DNA of 64,000 nucleotides from Mycobacteriaceae bacterium. GTDB lineage: Bacteria; Pseudomonadota; Gammaproteobacteria; Burkholderiales; Burkholderiaceae_D. Numbering within the stretch: position 1 is the first letter of the stretch; each line of letters begins with the position of its first letter. Below, piece by piece: positions 9,202 to 18,100 of this stretch. The notes beneath the pieces were generated by a model. It was not told the origin of the DNA and did not search any database. It was given only the letters and a program-made list of their open reading frames with translations. Location: the NCBI GenBank assembly GCA_903970145.1, contig CAJCHO010000113.1:1-64000 (forward strand), written 5' to 3'. The translations under genes were made by a program, and so were the position numbers.

Positions 9202-10290
9202 ATGCCCCTGTCGACAGAAACCATTAGTGAACGCCTGAGCAAGGTCGTCGATCCGGTCACGGGTCAGGATATTGTCTCCAGCAAGTCGCTGCGGCCGCCG
9301 CGCATGGAAGGCGAACGCCAGGTAATCGAGGTTGAGCTGGGTTACCCAGGCAAGAGCCAGATCGCGCCGCTGCGGATGGCCATTGAGACTGCACTCGGGG
9401 CACTCATCGCCGAGCATTCACTGGACGTGCGGGTGACGGTCAACATCAAGAGCCACCAGGTGCAACGTGGCACCAAACCACTGCCCAACGTGAAGAACAT
9501 CATCGCCGTGGCATCGGGTAAGGGTGGCGTCGGCAAGAGCACAACGGCTGTCAATCTCGCACTGGCTCTCGCAGCCGAGGGCGCGCAAGTCGGCATTCTC
9601 GACGCAGATATTTACGGGCCGTCGCAACCCCTTATGCTGGGTCTGGACGCAAAGCCCGAGAGTCGGGACGGGCGCACCATGGAGCCGCTCGAGCAATACG
9701 GAATCCAGGCAATCTCGATTGGCCTGATGATCAAACCCGACGAGCCGATGGTGTGGCGCGGGCCGATGGTCACGCAGGCGCTGCAACAGCTGCTCGAACA
9801 GACCAACTGGCATGACCTGGACTATCTGATAGTCGATATGCCCCCCGGCACCGGGGACATCCAGCTGACGCTCTCGCAAAAGGTACCGGTGACAGGCGCA
9901 ATAATCGTCACGACTCCGCAGGATATTGCGCTCCTCGACGCACGCAAGGGCCTGCGCATGTTCGAGAAAGTGGGAATTCCGATCCTCGGCGTAGTCGAGA
10001 ATATGTGCATGCATATCTGCAGCCAGTGCGGGCATGTCGAACATATTTTCGGGGCAGGGGGTGGGGCCCGTATGTGCGCGGATTTTGGCGTCGACTATCT
10101 CGGTGGCCTGCCGCTGGATATCCGGATTCGCGAGCAGACCGATTCCGGGCGGCCGACCGTCGTCGCTGATCCCGATGGAGAAATTGCCGCCATCTACCGC
10201 GACATCGCGCTGCGTGTCGGCGTCAAGGTCGCCGCGCGGGCACGCGACGTGAGTGCGCTTTTTCCGACGATCGTCGTCCAGAACACCTGA
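9202..10290 (+). CDS. apbC: Iron-sulfur cluster carrier protein Mrp/ApbC
   Basis: P-loop NTPase (362 residues) that carries and transfers Fe-S clusters in the cytosol. It has an N-terminal MIP18-like domain (about 1-90), the deviant Walker A VASGKGGVGKSTTAVNLA near residue 108, the LDADIYGPSQP switch, DYLIVDMPPGTGD, and the C-terminal CxxC of the CSQCGHVEHIFG segment that binds the cluster at the dimer interface. Neighbours on both sides are unrelated. Single-gene unit. Confidence 0.95.
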   Translation: MPLSTETISERLSKVVDPVTGQDIVSSKSLRPPRMEGERQVIEVELGYPGKSQIAPLRMAIETALGALIAEHSLDVRVTVNIKSHQVQRGTKPLPNVKNIIAVASGKGGVGKSTTAVNLALALAAEGAQVGILDADIYGPSQPLMLGLDAKPESRDGRTMEPLEQYGIQAISIGLMIKPDEPMVWRGPMVTQALQQLLEQTNWHDLDYLIVDMPPGTGDIQLTLSQKVPVTGAIIVTTPQDIALLDARKGLRMFEKVGIPILGVVENMCMHICSQCGHVEHIFGAGGGARMCADFGVDYLGGLPLDIRIREQTDSGRPTVVADPDGEIAAIYRDIALRVGVKVAARARDVSALFPTIVVQNT

Positions 10291-10302
10291 TTAGAAGCCC
10301 AC

Positions 10303-11319
10303 ATGAAGATTTGCGTGGTTGGGGCGGGCGCCATCGGCGGCATTCTCGCCTATCGTCTGGCGGCGGCAGGCAACGAAGTCTCGATCATCGCGCGCGGCGC
10401 ACACCTCACCGCCTTGCAAGGCAAGGGCTTGACGCTGGTCGATCATCTTGAGAATGGGAAGACCGCGAATGTCGCGGTTGTCGCAGAGGAAGACCCCGGC
10501 GAGCTCGCGCGACGCTCTGGCGTACCGGAGCTTGTCATCCTCGGGCTCAAGGCGCACGCCATTGGTCCGATGCTCTCCAGGATTGCACCGCTCATTGGTG
10601 AGGAGACGGTGGTGGTGCCGGCCATCAATGGAGTTCCGTGGTGGTACTTCCATCGGGAAGGTGGACCCCATGAAGGCAAGGTCGTGCACGCCCTTGATCC
10701 GACGGCAACGATGTTTGCGGATCTCGATTGTGCACACGTGCTCGGCTGCGTGGTGCATGCCGCCGGCGAAGTGCGTGCGCCAGGCGTGGTACACCAGACC
10801 GGGGGACGCCGATTCATCCTCGGCGAGATCGATCGGCATCTGGACGACCCAATTACGTCCCGGCTGTCGAACTTGTGTGCCACGCTCGCCGCGAGTGGAT
10901 TCGATGCGCACGCCTCGCGGGACATTCGCGTCGACGTCTGGACCAAGCTCATTGGCAATCTCTCGTTTAACCCCGTCGCCGCGCTCACCAATTCCCTGAT
11001 GAACCAGTTGTGCTCCAACGAAGAGCTGCTGCAGATCATTCGCAGCATCTTGGTCGAAGGGATGGCAGTGGCTGCGGGTTACGGTGTGCGAATCGCCATG
11101 ACCCCGGATGAGCGGATTGCTCTTGCGCGGCAGCTCGGGGCAGCGAAGATCTCGATGCATCAGGATTTCGAGGCACTGCGCGTGCCGGAGATCGACGCGA
11201 TTGTCGGCGCCGTCATCGAGCTTGCAGAGCTCGTGCAGGTCGAAGTGCCTGTGGTCCAGATGGTGGCCGCGCTGACGCGCGCGCGGGCACGCAATCTCGG
11301 AATCTACGTCTATCCCTAG
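10303..11319 (+). CDS. panE: 2-dehydropantoate 2-reductase family protein
   Basis: NADPH-dependent ketopantoate reductase fold, 338 residues. The N-terminal Rossmann motif is VVGAGAIGGILAYRLA, followed by the PAINGVPWWYF segment. The helical C-terminal domain contains DVWTKLIGNLSFNPVAALT with the conserved active-site Lys of this family. The reaction would be reduction of ketopantoate to pantoate in coenzyme A synthesis, but many paralogues of this fold act on other 2-keto acids, so the precise substrate is inferred. It follows apbC by 12 bases. Confidence 0.85.
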   Translation: MKICVVGAGAIGGILAYRLAAAGNEVSIIARGAHLTALQGKGLTLVDHLENGKTANVAVVAEEDPGELARRSGVPELVILGLKAHAIGPMLSRIAPLIGEETVVVPAINGVPWWYFHREGGPHEGKVVHALDPTATMFADLDCAHVLGCVVHAAGEVRAPGVVHQTGGRRFILGEIDRHLDDPITSRLSNLCATLAASGFDAHASRDIRVDVWTKLIGNLSFNPVAALTNSLMNQLCSNEELLQIIRSILVEGMAVAAGYGVRIAMTPDERIALARQLGAAKISMHQDFEALRVPEIDAIVGAVIELAELVQVEVPVVQMVAALTRARARNLGIYVYP

Positions 11320-11383
11320 CTGCCCCTTGCCCTGATTGCCGTAGCCAGCTTACATTTACGCAGCACGCAGACCAGGAGACTTG

Positions 11384-12535
11384 ATGAGGCAACGCGCTTG
11401 GCCCGCTTTTTTTGCACTCCTGGCGATGCTGTCTGGCGGGGGCGCGAGTGCCCAGATCAGGATCGGCGTCACGCTCTCGACGAGCGGCCCGGCGGCATCG
11501 ATCGGCGCTCCGAGCAGGAACGCGGTGCTGATGTGGCCCAAGGAGATCGCCGGACAGAAAATCGAGTATTTCGTGCTCGATGACGCCTCTAATCCCACCG
11601 GCGCGGTGCTCAACACGCGCAAGCTGATCACCGAGGACCGGGTCGACGTGATCGTCGGCTCGAATACCACGCCGAACACGCTGGCCATGATTGACGTCGT
11701 CGCCGAATCGGAGACGCCCCTCGTCGCACTGGCCGCCTCCTCGGCGATCGTTACGCCGATGGACGACAAGCGGCGCTGGGTGTTCAAAATGCCCCAGAAC
11801 GACAGTCTGATGGCCACTCTGGTGACCCAGCATATGTCCGATCACGGCGTACACACCCTGGGCTTCATCGGCTTTGCCGATGGCTATGGCGAGAGCTGGT
11901 TTAGCGAGACCAGTAAGCTGCTCGAGTTTCGCAAGATCACACTGGTTGCCAATGAGCGCTTTAACCGGACTGATACCTCGGTGACGGCCCAGGTCGCAAA
12001 GCTCATCGCGGCTAAACCCGATGCAATCCTGATTGTGGGTTCGGGTACCCCGGCCGCGATGCCTGAAATCGCGCTCATTGAGCGCGGCTACCGGGGTAGG
12101 ATTTACCAGACTCATGGAATCGCAACGCCGGAGTTCCTGAAGATTGGCGGTAAGGACGTCGAAAACACGCTTTTCCCTACCGGGCCGGCGGTCGTAGCGC
12201 GCCAGCTGCCCCTAGATCATCCGGCGCGCAAGGTAGCGATCGAATTTACCGAACGCTACGAGGCACAATATGGCGCAGGGCAGACGACCCAGTTTGCAGC
12301 CGATGCCTGGGGTGCGTGGCTGCTCCTGGCGGACGCCATACCACGGGCCATCAAGCTTGCCCGTCCCGGAACTCCCGAATTCCGCACTGCACTGCGCGCA
12401 GCGCTCGAATCGACGCGGGACTTGACGGTACCGCAGGGCGTGATCAATATGACAGCGAACGATCACGTCGGCCTGGACCAGCGGGCGCGGGTAATGGCGC
12501 GCATCGAGCAGGGACAGTGGCGATATTCTTACTAG
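11384..12535 (+). CDS. ABC-type periplasmic binding protein, LivK-like
   Basis: Receptor-family periplasmic binding protein (about 383 residues) of the branched-chain amino acid / aromatic acid type. Signal peptide ends near GASA|QIRIG; then IGVTLSTSGPAASIG and a two-lobed fold with the conserved YVLDDASNP-like segment and VDVIVGSNTTPNTLAM. ATG at 11384 is preferred because AGGAGA lies four bases before it; a TTG directly in front is too close to that site. No permease or ATPase genes of the Liv type occur in the window, so it must use components encoded elsewhere. Confidence 0.85.
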   Translation: MRQRAWPAFFALLAMLSGGGASAQIRIGVTLSTSGPAASIGAPSRNAVLMWPKEIAGQKIEYFVLDDASNPTGAVLNTRKLITEDRVDVIVGSNTTPNTLAMIDVVAESETPLVALAASSAIVTPMDDKRRWVFKMPQNDSLMATLVTQHMSDHGVHTLGFIGFADGYGESWFSETSKLLEFRKITLVANERFNRTDTSVTAQVAKLIAAKPDAILIVGSGTPAAMPEIALIERGYRGRIYQTHGIATPEFLKIGGKDVENTLFPTGPAVVARQLPLDHPARKVAIEFTERYEAQYGAGQTTQFAADAWGAWLLLADAIPRAIKLARPGTPEFRTALRAALESTRDLTVPQGVINMTANDHVGLDQRARVMARIEQGQWRYSY

Positions 12536-12578
12536 TTGGCACAACCGGGCGCTTGCGTCCAACCTAGCGGGAGCAAAG

Positions 12579-12821
12579 ATGTTCGCTATCGTCTACAAGG
12601 AAGATTCGGTCCCGATGTGCGCGCGCCTGCGCTCCGATGGCCCGGATGCAGTTGTTTTCTGGCCGACTGAGGATGCCGCCCGCGGCTTTCTGACGGCCAA
12701 AGGGGACGAAGTGGTGGCCGCCTACGATGTTCTTCGAATCGATGACGCCGGCTTGCACACGCTCGCGCAGGCCCTTGGCCTGCGCGACGAAGAGCTGGAA
12801 CTGATCCCGTTCCCTTCCTAG
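12579..12821 (+). CDS. Small uncharacterised protein
   Basis: An 80-residue acidic soluble protein that I do not recognise. It has a good ribosome site (GGGAG five bases before the ATG). The sequence suggests an alpha/beta fold opening with MFAIVYKEDSVPMCARL, an FWPTEDAARGFL helix, and a C-terminal LRDEELELIPF. No signal peptide and no membrane segment. Its last four bases overlap the convergent SapC-family gene. Codon use resembles the neighbours, so it is probably real. Confidence 0.6.
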   Translation: MFAIVYKEDSVPMCARLRSDGPDAVVFWPTEDAARGFLTAKGDEVVAAYDVLRIDDAGLHTLAQALGLRDEELELIPFPS

Positions 12822-13582
12822 CTGGCCGATCCGTTCACCTGCCCGGCGCGCACGATCCGCTCGGTCTTCAATGAGAGCAGCCTGCTAAATCGATTCAGCG
12901 AGGCCAGGTGCAGATACAGCGTGGCCAACCCACCCCGCTTGAACAGATTCCTGATCTCATTGGTATTCAGGAATTCCAGGCGCTTGACGTCGATACGATG
13001 CATCCCGCCAAGGCTCATGTTCTTGTCGCCTATGGTGCCGTTGAACTGGAAGGGTTCGAGCATCCTCATGTCCGCGAAGATTGAGCAGAGCTCGCGTGTG
13101 CGATCGATGTCGCCTTCGTACTCGTTGATGAAGTTCGAGATTGCGGTCCATTCCGGTGTCGGATTTCCTGCGTCATCGAAGTTGGTCTTGCCATCCTCGC
13201 TGATCCACTCCTTTTCGACGCAGACGAGGCTCGGCGTGCCGGGCTGGGCGGTGCCGGGCGCCGGACGCGTGACGCAAAACGGATAGCGGCGAATGTAGGC
13301 CGGCATATAGATACCGGGGGTCCATTCGTTTTCGGCAGAAACAAACAGATTCTCAGTGGGCTCCAGGCCCATCACCGCGACCAGTACATACGGACCTGTC
13401 TCACCATTGCGGGCGAAGGCAACCGGGTAGTCGAGGCTGGCGAGCATTGACTCACCCAGAGTGAGCGGTACCACATTAGTTTTGCCCGCGAATTCGGGCA
13501 ATGCGCCCGTCGCCGCCTTGAGTCGCGTTTTCTTGTCCAGCGGGGCGATCGCCTTGTAGCCGTAGGGTGGATTGATTTCCAT
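12818..13582 (-). CDS. SapC-family protein
   Basis: A 254-residue protein of the SapC family, named from an S-layer associated gene of Campylobacter and frequent in proteobacteria with unknown role. Visible family features are LDYPVAFARNGETGPYVLVAVMGLE, ENLFV..NEWTPGIYMPAYIRRYPFC, and the C-terminal GTIGDKNMSLGGMHRIDVKRLE. There is no signal peptide. It is divergent from the SDR gene at 13698 and convergent with the small gene at 12579. No S-layer or surface operon is visible here, so the annotation is by family only. Confidence 0.75.
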   Translation of the reverse strand: MEINPPYGYKAIAPLDKKTRLKAATGALPEFAGKTNVVPLTLGESMLASLDYPVAFARNGETGPYVLVAVMGLEPTENLFVSAENEWTPGIYMPAYIRRYPFCVTRPAPGTAQPGTPSLVCVEKEWISEDGKTNFDDAGNPTPEWTAISNFINEYEGDIDRTRELCSIFADMRMLEPFQFNGTIGDKNMSLGGMHRIDVKRLEFLNTNEIRNLFKRGGLATLYLHLASLNRFSRLLSLKTERIVRAGQVNGSAS

Positions 13583-13697
13583 GGTCTGGCAGGATTCGAT
13601 AAAGGTGGCTAGTGTACGGGTTCGCGGTGAAATGCCAAAATCATCCGCTCCGATCGACCGGGGTGGTCAGGAACTGGGGCATCAAGGGAGTTAGCGC

Positions 13698-14462
13698 ATG
13701 AGCAGAATGGTCTGTGTGGTAACAGGTTCGTCCTCCGGCATTGGCGCGGCTTGCGCGCGCAAGTTTGCCGCTGGCGGCTACGATGTCGCGATCAATTTCT
13801 CGCGCGCGGCAACTCCGGCAGAAGCCGTCGCCAGGGAATGCGCAGCCCTCGGGGCGCAGACGCTGGTCACGAAGGCCGATGTCGCCAACGATGAGGACTG
13901 CCGCCGCTTTGCCGGCGAAGTGGCTGCGCGCTGGGGACGCTGTGATGTGCTTGTCAACAACGCCGGGCGCACCAAGTTCGTCGATATGAAGAATCTCGAG
14001 GGTCTGAGCGCCGAGGACTTCCATTCGATCTACGCAGTGAACGTCATCGGGGCCTTCCAGATGGTTCGTGCTTTCCATTCGCTCCTGACGGCCAATCCAG
14101 GTGGAAACGTTGTCAATGTCTCTTCAATAGCCGGGGTAATCGGCATGGGATCGAGCATTGCCTACGCAGCGTCCAAGGGGGCGCTCAACAACATGACGCT
14201 TACGCTGGCGCGCGCGCTCGGGCCCGATCTGCGCGTAAATGCCGTCGCACCCGGCATGGTCGACGGCGAATGGCTGCGCAAGGGCCTTGGGACCGAGCGC
14301 TTTGAGGCGCTGCGCCAGGCCTATGAAAGCCGCGCCGCCCTGGCATCGATCGTCACTCCGGATGATGTCGCGCGGACGATCTTCTTTCTCGGAAGCGGCG
14401 CGACCAAGTCCACCGGTGAAGTCGTGGTGGTCGATGGTGGCATGCGGATCGGCAAGGCTTGA
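13698..14462 (+). CDS. SDR-family oxidoreductase, FabG-like
   Basis: Classical short-chain dehydrogenase of 254 residues. Cofactor motif VVTGSSSGIGAACARKF at the N-terminus, LVNNAGRTKF, the catalytic Ser (NVSSIAG) and the YAASK motif of the Tyr-Lys pair near residue 155, and the C-terminal TGEVVVVDGGMRIG typical of FabG-like enzymes. It probably reduces or oxidises a 3-oxo or hydroxy substrate with NADP(H). The gene stands alone before the tRNA gene, without fatty-acid synthesis partners, so a role in FASII is not implied. Confidence 0.88.
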   Translation: MSRMVCVVTGSSSGIGAACARKFAAGGYDVAINFSRAATPAEAVARECAALGAQTLVTKADVANDEDCRRFAGEVAARWGRCDVLVNNAGRTKFVDMKNLEGLSAEDFHSIYAVNVIGAFQMVRAFHSLLTANPGGNVVNVSSIAGVIGMGSSIAYAASKGALNNMTLTLARALGPDLRVNAVAPGMVDGEWLRKGLGTERFEALRQAYESRAALASIVTPDDVARTIFFLGSGATKSTGEVVVVDGGMRIGKA

Positions 14463-14504
14463 GCGAACTCCGGCCTGCTTGTCGACACCCGTGAACTGGC
14501 TGAC

Positions 14505-14533
14505 TTGATGCGGGCGAGGCCTACCGATAAACT
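14505..14533 (+). promoter_or_regulatory. Putative promoter of the tRNA-Ala gene
   Basis: TTGATG (14505-14510) and TAAACT (14528-14533) are separated by 17 bases, each matching four of six consensus positions. Transcription would begin a few bases before the tRNA at 14544. Confidence 0.45.
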
Positions 14534-14543
14534 AGGCGCAAGT

Positions 14544-14619
<76 letters not shown>

Positions 14620-14689
14620 AATTTCCCCTTGAAATTCAAGTATCTCAGTTTCCAAGCGAGTAGCAGTTTCCAAGAGTGATGTCACTTTT

Positions 14690-14993
14690 GATGCCATGGC
14701 AAAGCTGCGCGCAAATCCTTGGATACGAGGAACGAGATCCTGCGCAGCGACGATGGCTGCCCCGTGGAACTCGGGGGTACTCGGAGTCTCAGCTATGTCG
14801 GACGAAGTACATTCTTCCTGCAATCGCGAAGGAATTCCTCAATCGCGGTCTCGAATTCATTCCGCAATTCCGCAACCGTCTCTCCATGAAAGCTGATTAT
14901 CGTTCGCAACCCGAGGATGCGGCCCACAAAGATGCCATCACGTTCATCGAATTCGATTTTCGCGGCGTACCCTTTGTGGCTCATTGTATTCAT
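14690..14993 (-). pseudogene. Decayed HicB-family antitoxin
   Basis: The first 66 codons (14993 down to 14793) encode the N-terminal half of a HicB antitoxin: YAAKIEFDERDGIFVGRILG, then SFHGETVAELRNEFETAIEEFL. A TAG stop interrupts at 14793-14795. The same frame continues with LRLRVP, and after a five-C run (14773-14777) the family continues one frame over as PEFHGAAIVAAQ, the expected start of the C-terminal DNA-binding part. One lost C plus a stop explain the break. No hicA toxin gene is visible upstream. It sits directly after the tRNA and downstream of vapC on the same strand. Confidence 0.65.
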
Positions 14994-15075
14994 GGCTTCT
15001 CTTCAAGTCGCCCGAGGAATTCGCGAGCTTCTTCAACTTGATATCTCTTGGCTTCTTTACCAGCATGGGGCCTGT

Positions 15076-15456
15076 CTAGACCAACGCGGCGCCTGGCAAC
15101 TTCGATAATTGCTTGTCAAATGTCCCAAGCGGCAGATGGCCGGCCTTCCGCGCGATCTCCAGGACCATGCAGTCTGAGAAGCCCAACCCTGGCTTTGCCC
15201 GGAATGATTTCAACGCTAGTTCGACGACATCCGCGTCTTGCAGCGCCAAGCTGGAGTGGTTCAGGAGCAGTTCGAGAGCTTTAGCTAGTTGTGCAGGAGT
15301 TCGATAATAGACTGCATCAAGCACCCATATGGTCTCAGCCAAAACGAGTTGGGATACCCATCCGCCCTTGGCTACATATGACTCTGCTGCGGCGACCTGG
15401 CGCTCGTCGTCGCGGACCAACAGTCTGACAAGAAGATTGGTATCAACCGCGCGCAT
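15076..15456 (-). CDS. vapC: PIN-domain toxin, VapC family
   Basis: Ribonuclease toxin of a type II toxin-antitoxin pair, 126 residues. All four acidic residues of the PIN active site can be placed: D5 in AVDTNLL, E41 in LAETIWV, D95 in GFSDCMV and D114 in TFDKQL. It overlaps the upstream AbrB-type antitoxin gene by 14 bases, so expression is translationally coupled. Base composition is lower in GC than in the neighbours, which suggests acquisition. Cleavage target (tRNA, rRNA or mRNA) cannot be read from the sequence. Confidence 0.9.
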   Translation of the reverse strand: MRAVDTNLLVRLLVRDDERQVAAAESYVAKGGWVSQLVLAETIWVLDAVYYRTPAQLAKALELLLNHSSLALQDADVVELALKSFRAKPGLGFSDCMVLEIARKAGHLPLGTFDKQLSKLPGAALV

Positions 15457-15700
15457 GCTTGGAACGCATGTGGCTACGAATTCCTTCCTTCAAGTCCTTA
15501 TGCGGTACCACCTTTGCGTCCGGAAAGAGTGCGCGATGCATATCCTCGGATGAGGCTCTGCCCGCTCGCCGAACCACGACGTGGTCCTCCCGTTCTTCCC
15601 ATTCAAGAATCGAGCCGGCGCCGACGCCGAGTTTCTTGCGAATCTCAACTGGAACCGATATCTGGCCCTGCGCAGTAATCTTTGATTGAGCAATAGTCAT
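15443..15700 (-). CDS. vapB: AbrB/SpoVT-family antitoxin of the VapC pair
   Basis: An 85-residue protein with the swapped-hairpin AbrB DNA-binding fold at the N-terminus: SKITAQGQISVPVEIRKKLGVGAGSILEWEE. The C-terminal half (about 50-85) is charged and should wrap the VapC active site. As antitoxin it neutralises the toxin and is expected to repress its own promoter, which must lie in 15701-15760, where the strand is unusually AT-rich. Overlaps vapC by 14 bases. Confidence 0.9.
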   Translation of the reverse strand: MTIAQSKITAQGQISVPVEIRKKLGVGAGSILEWEEREDHVVVRRAGRASSEDMHRALFPDAKVVPHKDLKEGIRSHMRSKHARG

Positions 15701-15799
15701 AGAATCATATTACCCCGGTAATGCAAGAAAGTCAAGGAAGGTTCTCGGCTTGTGTGACCGCTACTCGGGTCGCTTACTCGAGTCAGGCCACCTGCGTCT

Positions 15800-17023
15800 T
15801 CAAGCCGTCGAATCCATGATCGCAGCGTTTATCATGCTTCTCAGTTCGCGGCGCACCGGATAGGTACTCGATGGTATCAATTGGGTCAGAAAGACCACGC
15901 TGACGTCCTCAATAGGATCGACCCAGAACGCGGTTGACGCCATGCCACCCCACCAGAACTCCCCGACCGAGCCAGCGATGCCGGTCTTGGTCACGTCGGT
16001 GGTCATCGCGAACCCGAGGCCGAATCCGATCCCTTGATAGGTCGCCTCCGAAAACATTGACGTCGAGAGGTCGGCAATGTCGCGTCCCCCGGGCAGGTGA
16101 TTGCTGCGCATCAATTGGAGTGTCTTGGGACCGAGCAATTGAACTTCGCCGGATGTGCCCCCATTGCGCAGCGCTTCGCAAAACCGCATGTAGTCGCTCG
16201 CGGTGGAAACAAGGCCCCCGCCGCCTGAGGGCGCACTCGGCTTCTGGGCATAGTTGGCAGTTACGGCAGGAACAAGCTTGCCTTCTGGCGAGCGGGTATA
16301 ACAAGCGGCAAAGCGCGCCAGTTTGTCCTCGGGGACGTAGAACGCGGTATCGACCATGCCGAGCGGCTCGATGATCTTCTGATGCAGGAAGTCTTCGAAA
16401 GGAATCCCCGAAATCTTGCCGATCAGGTAACCAATCACATCCGTGGAAACCGAGTAATTCCAGGCAGTCCCGGGCGAAAACTCGAGCGGTAGTTTGGCTA
16501 GGGCCTCTATGAATCCGTCCAGGCCGTCCCGCTGGTCGAAAGGCTCGACCTTGCCGCTTCGGTACGCCGCGTCAACATTGGTGCGCGCCTGAAATCCGTA
16601 GGTTAAGCCCGATGTGTGCCGTAGCAGGTCGAGAATGCGCATGGGGGCCGCTGTCGGTGTCGTGAGGAAGGCACCCGGAAGGCCTGATCGATACACCGCA
16701 AGGCCGCGCCAGGACGGGATGTACTTTTCGACAGGCTCGTCCAGAGCGACGAGCCCCTGTTCGACCAGCATCATGAATGCAACGCTGGTCATCGGCTTGG
16801 TCATCGAGTAGATGCGTACGATCGAATCCTCGGCGTACGCCGTCCCTTTCTCAAGTGAGGACTGGCCGAGGATCGATTGGTAAACGAGCTGCCCGTTTCT
16901 GGCAATCTGGAGTTGGGTAAACGGGAATTTCCCCGGACTGACGTAGCGTTCCGCGAGGTGGCGCTCAATTCGCGCCAGGCGAGACGAGCTCATGCCAACG
17001 GATTCAGGTGAAGCAGTTTTCAT
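15800..17023 (-). CDS. Serine hydrolase, beta-lactamase class C fold
   Basis: A 407-residue enzyme of the beta-lactamase-related (family VIII esterase, EstB-like) group. The nucleophile motif SMTK is at residues 73-76, the second motif is YSV in WNYSVSTDVIGYL, where true class C enzymes have YxN, and HTSGLTYGF and GGGGLVSTASDYMRF are typical of esterases of this family. There is no signal peptide, so it is likely a cytoplasmic esterase rather than an antibiotic beta-lactamase. It is the downstream neighbour of arfB on the same strand, separated by 279 bases. Confidence 0.85.
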   Translation of the reverse strand: MKTASPESVGMSSSRLARIERHLAERYVSPGKFPFTQLQIARNGQLVYQSILGQSSLEKGTAYAEDSIVRIYSMTKPMTSVAFMMLVEQGLVALDEPVEKYIPSWRGLAVYRSGLPGAFLTTPTAAPMRILDLLRHTSGLTYGFQARTNVDAAYRSGKVEPFDQRDGLDGFIEALAKLPLEFSPGTAWNYSVSTDVIGYLIGKISGIPFEDFLHQKIIEPLGMVDTAFYVPEDKLARFAACYTRSPEGKLVPAVTANYAQKPSAPSGGGGLVSTASDYMRFCEALRNGGTSGEVQLLGPKTLQLMRSNHLPGGRDIADLSTSMFSEATYQGIGFGLGFAMTTDVTKTGIAGSVGEFWWGGMASTAFWVDPIEDVSVVFLTQLIPSSTYPVRRELRSMINAAIMDSTA

Positions 17024-17302
17024 AGGAATGTTGCTATCCAGTGGGGATTGATCTGGTGGCTGCCGGCGATTGACTCACGCATGACGCAGGCTCGTTCGCG
17101 CCGCCCGGTATTGCGGCTTATATGCGCTGAGCGCCTACACCTCCGTCGATGGGGGAGGGGTGCTCAAGCCTTGCCGGGTGTCGCCCGATCGTCAGCCCGG
17201 GAATCATACGAGATGTGCCGGCGCAGCGGTAGTCCTCGCCTGCGGGTCGGGTGAGCGAATTTCGTGTGGCATGCCAGCCCGGGTGCTGCCCGACAGCTGC
17301 GC

Positions 17303-17746
17303 TCAGTCGGCTTGATTGGGGGAGCGACGCGCGAGCTTGCGCTCTGCTCGCACGCGCTTATCGGTCAGGCGTCGTTGGCGCTGCGCCCTCGAAGGCCTTG
17401 TGGCGCGACGCGTAACCGGCACCACCGACACGGTGCGTAGGAATTCCTGCAGGCGTAGTCGCGCGGCTTGTCGATTTCGCTCCTGGCTGCGAAATACCTG
17501 CGCTTTGATGACGAACACACCATCCTTGGTGATGCGCTGATCGCCGCTGCCAAGAATTCGCTCTTTGAGCCACTGTGGTAATGATGAGGCCATGATGTCA
17601 AAACGCAGGTGGATGGCGGACGAGACCTTGTTGACGTTCTGGCCCCCGGCTCCTTGAGCGCGAATCGCGCTGTAGTTGATCTCCTCTTCACCGACGACGA
17701 TGTCTTGCGAAATTTCCACGGTAGCGACGCCTGCCAGAAGGCCCAT
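17303..17746 (-). CDS. arfB: Alternative ribosome-rescue factor ArfB
   Basis: Codon-independent peptidyl-tRNA hydrolase that releases stalled ribosomes. The catalytic GGQ is in RAQGAGGQNVNKVSSAIHLRFD, and a basic C-terminal tail rich in Arg and Lys (RATRPSRAQRQRRLTDKRVR) would thread into the empty mRNA channel. With an ATG at 17746 the protein has 147 residues, near family length; a GTG about ten codons later is also possible. The frame is open to an ATG at 17884, but that part has no family similarity. Confidence 0.88.
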   Translation of the reverse strand: MGLLAGVATVEISQDIVVGEEEINYSAIRAQGAGGQNVNKVSSAIHLRFDIMASSLPQWLKERILGSGDQRITKDGVFVIKAQVFRSQERNRQAARLRLQEFLRTVSVVPVTRRATRPSRAQRQRRLTDKRVRAERKLARRSPNQAD

Positions 17747-17930
17747 TTCAAAGCGATGGCTGACCGAGCGGCAGGTGAGCCGTCCAGTCCAGAAACGAGC
17801 CATCATACGGTGATCGCAAGTGGTACGGTTCCGGGGAGCGCACCAATCTAACCATGGCAATGCGTCGCGCGCCGGGCTTGTCACTGCCTGATCTTTGCGG
17901 CAACGGGTCTCGAAGAGCTCTCCTCCTCCC

Positions 17931-17960
17931 GAAATTAATCATTAACAGAGAGTTAATTTC
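17931..17960. repeat. Nested inverted repeat upstream of the MFP operon
   Basis: Outer arms GAAATTAA (17931-17938) and TTAATTTC (17953-17960) are perfect reverse complements. Inside them ATTAAC (17941-17946) and GTTAAT (17952-17957) form a second dyad with a five-base spacer. It is AT-rich in a GC-rich setting, as expected of an operator. No known regulator is assigned. Confidence 0.55.
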
Positions 17961-18034
17961 GCCCGATTCTCGCCGATGCGCAGTCTCACCGAGCCCCAAC
18001 CCACCCGTGGGAGGGCAATCGCCTCTAGGGCGAT

Positions 18035-18051
18035 GTAAAGCGAGCGTAAAG
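18035..18051 (+). promoter_or_regulatory. Direct repeat GTAAAG-N5-GTAAAG, likely response-regulator site
   Basis: GTAAAGCGAGCGTAAAG: two GTAAAG hexamers start 11 bases apart. Read on the other strand this is CTTTAC-N5-CTTTAC, the tandem spacing used by OmpR/PmrA-type dimers. It ends 20 bases before the putative -35 of the operon that encodes an OmpR-family regulator at 21067. Confidence 0.5.
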
Positions 18052-18071
18052 ATTTCCTCATCCGTTGCAGA

Positions 18072-18100
18072 TTGGCACGAGTATTAAGACTAATTTAAAT
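18072..18100 (+). promoter_or_regulatory. Putative sigma-70 promoter of the MFP/OMF operon
   Basis: TTGGCA (18072-18077, five of six) and TTAAAT (18095-18100, four of six) are separated by 17 bases. It would give a leader of roughly 115 bases before the MFP start at 18225. Confidence 0.4.

Noticed and set aside
14994-15075. hicA toxin gene upstream of the hicB remnant
   Set aside because: The minus-strand frame here has no start codon and does not resemble HicA; it ends in an ATGA overlap with hicB, but I cannot name it.
17048-17254. 68-codon plus-strand frame between arfB and the hydrolase gene
   Set aside because: Arg/Cys-rich composition, no ribosome site and no family resemblance; likely chance in GC-rich DNA.
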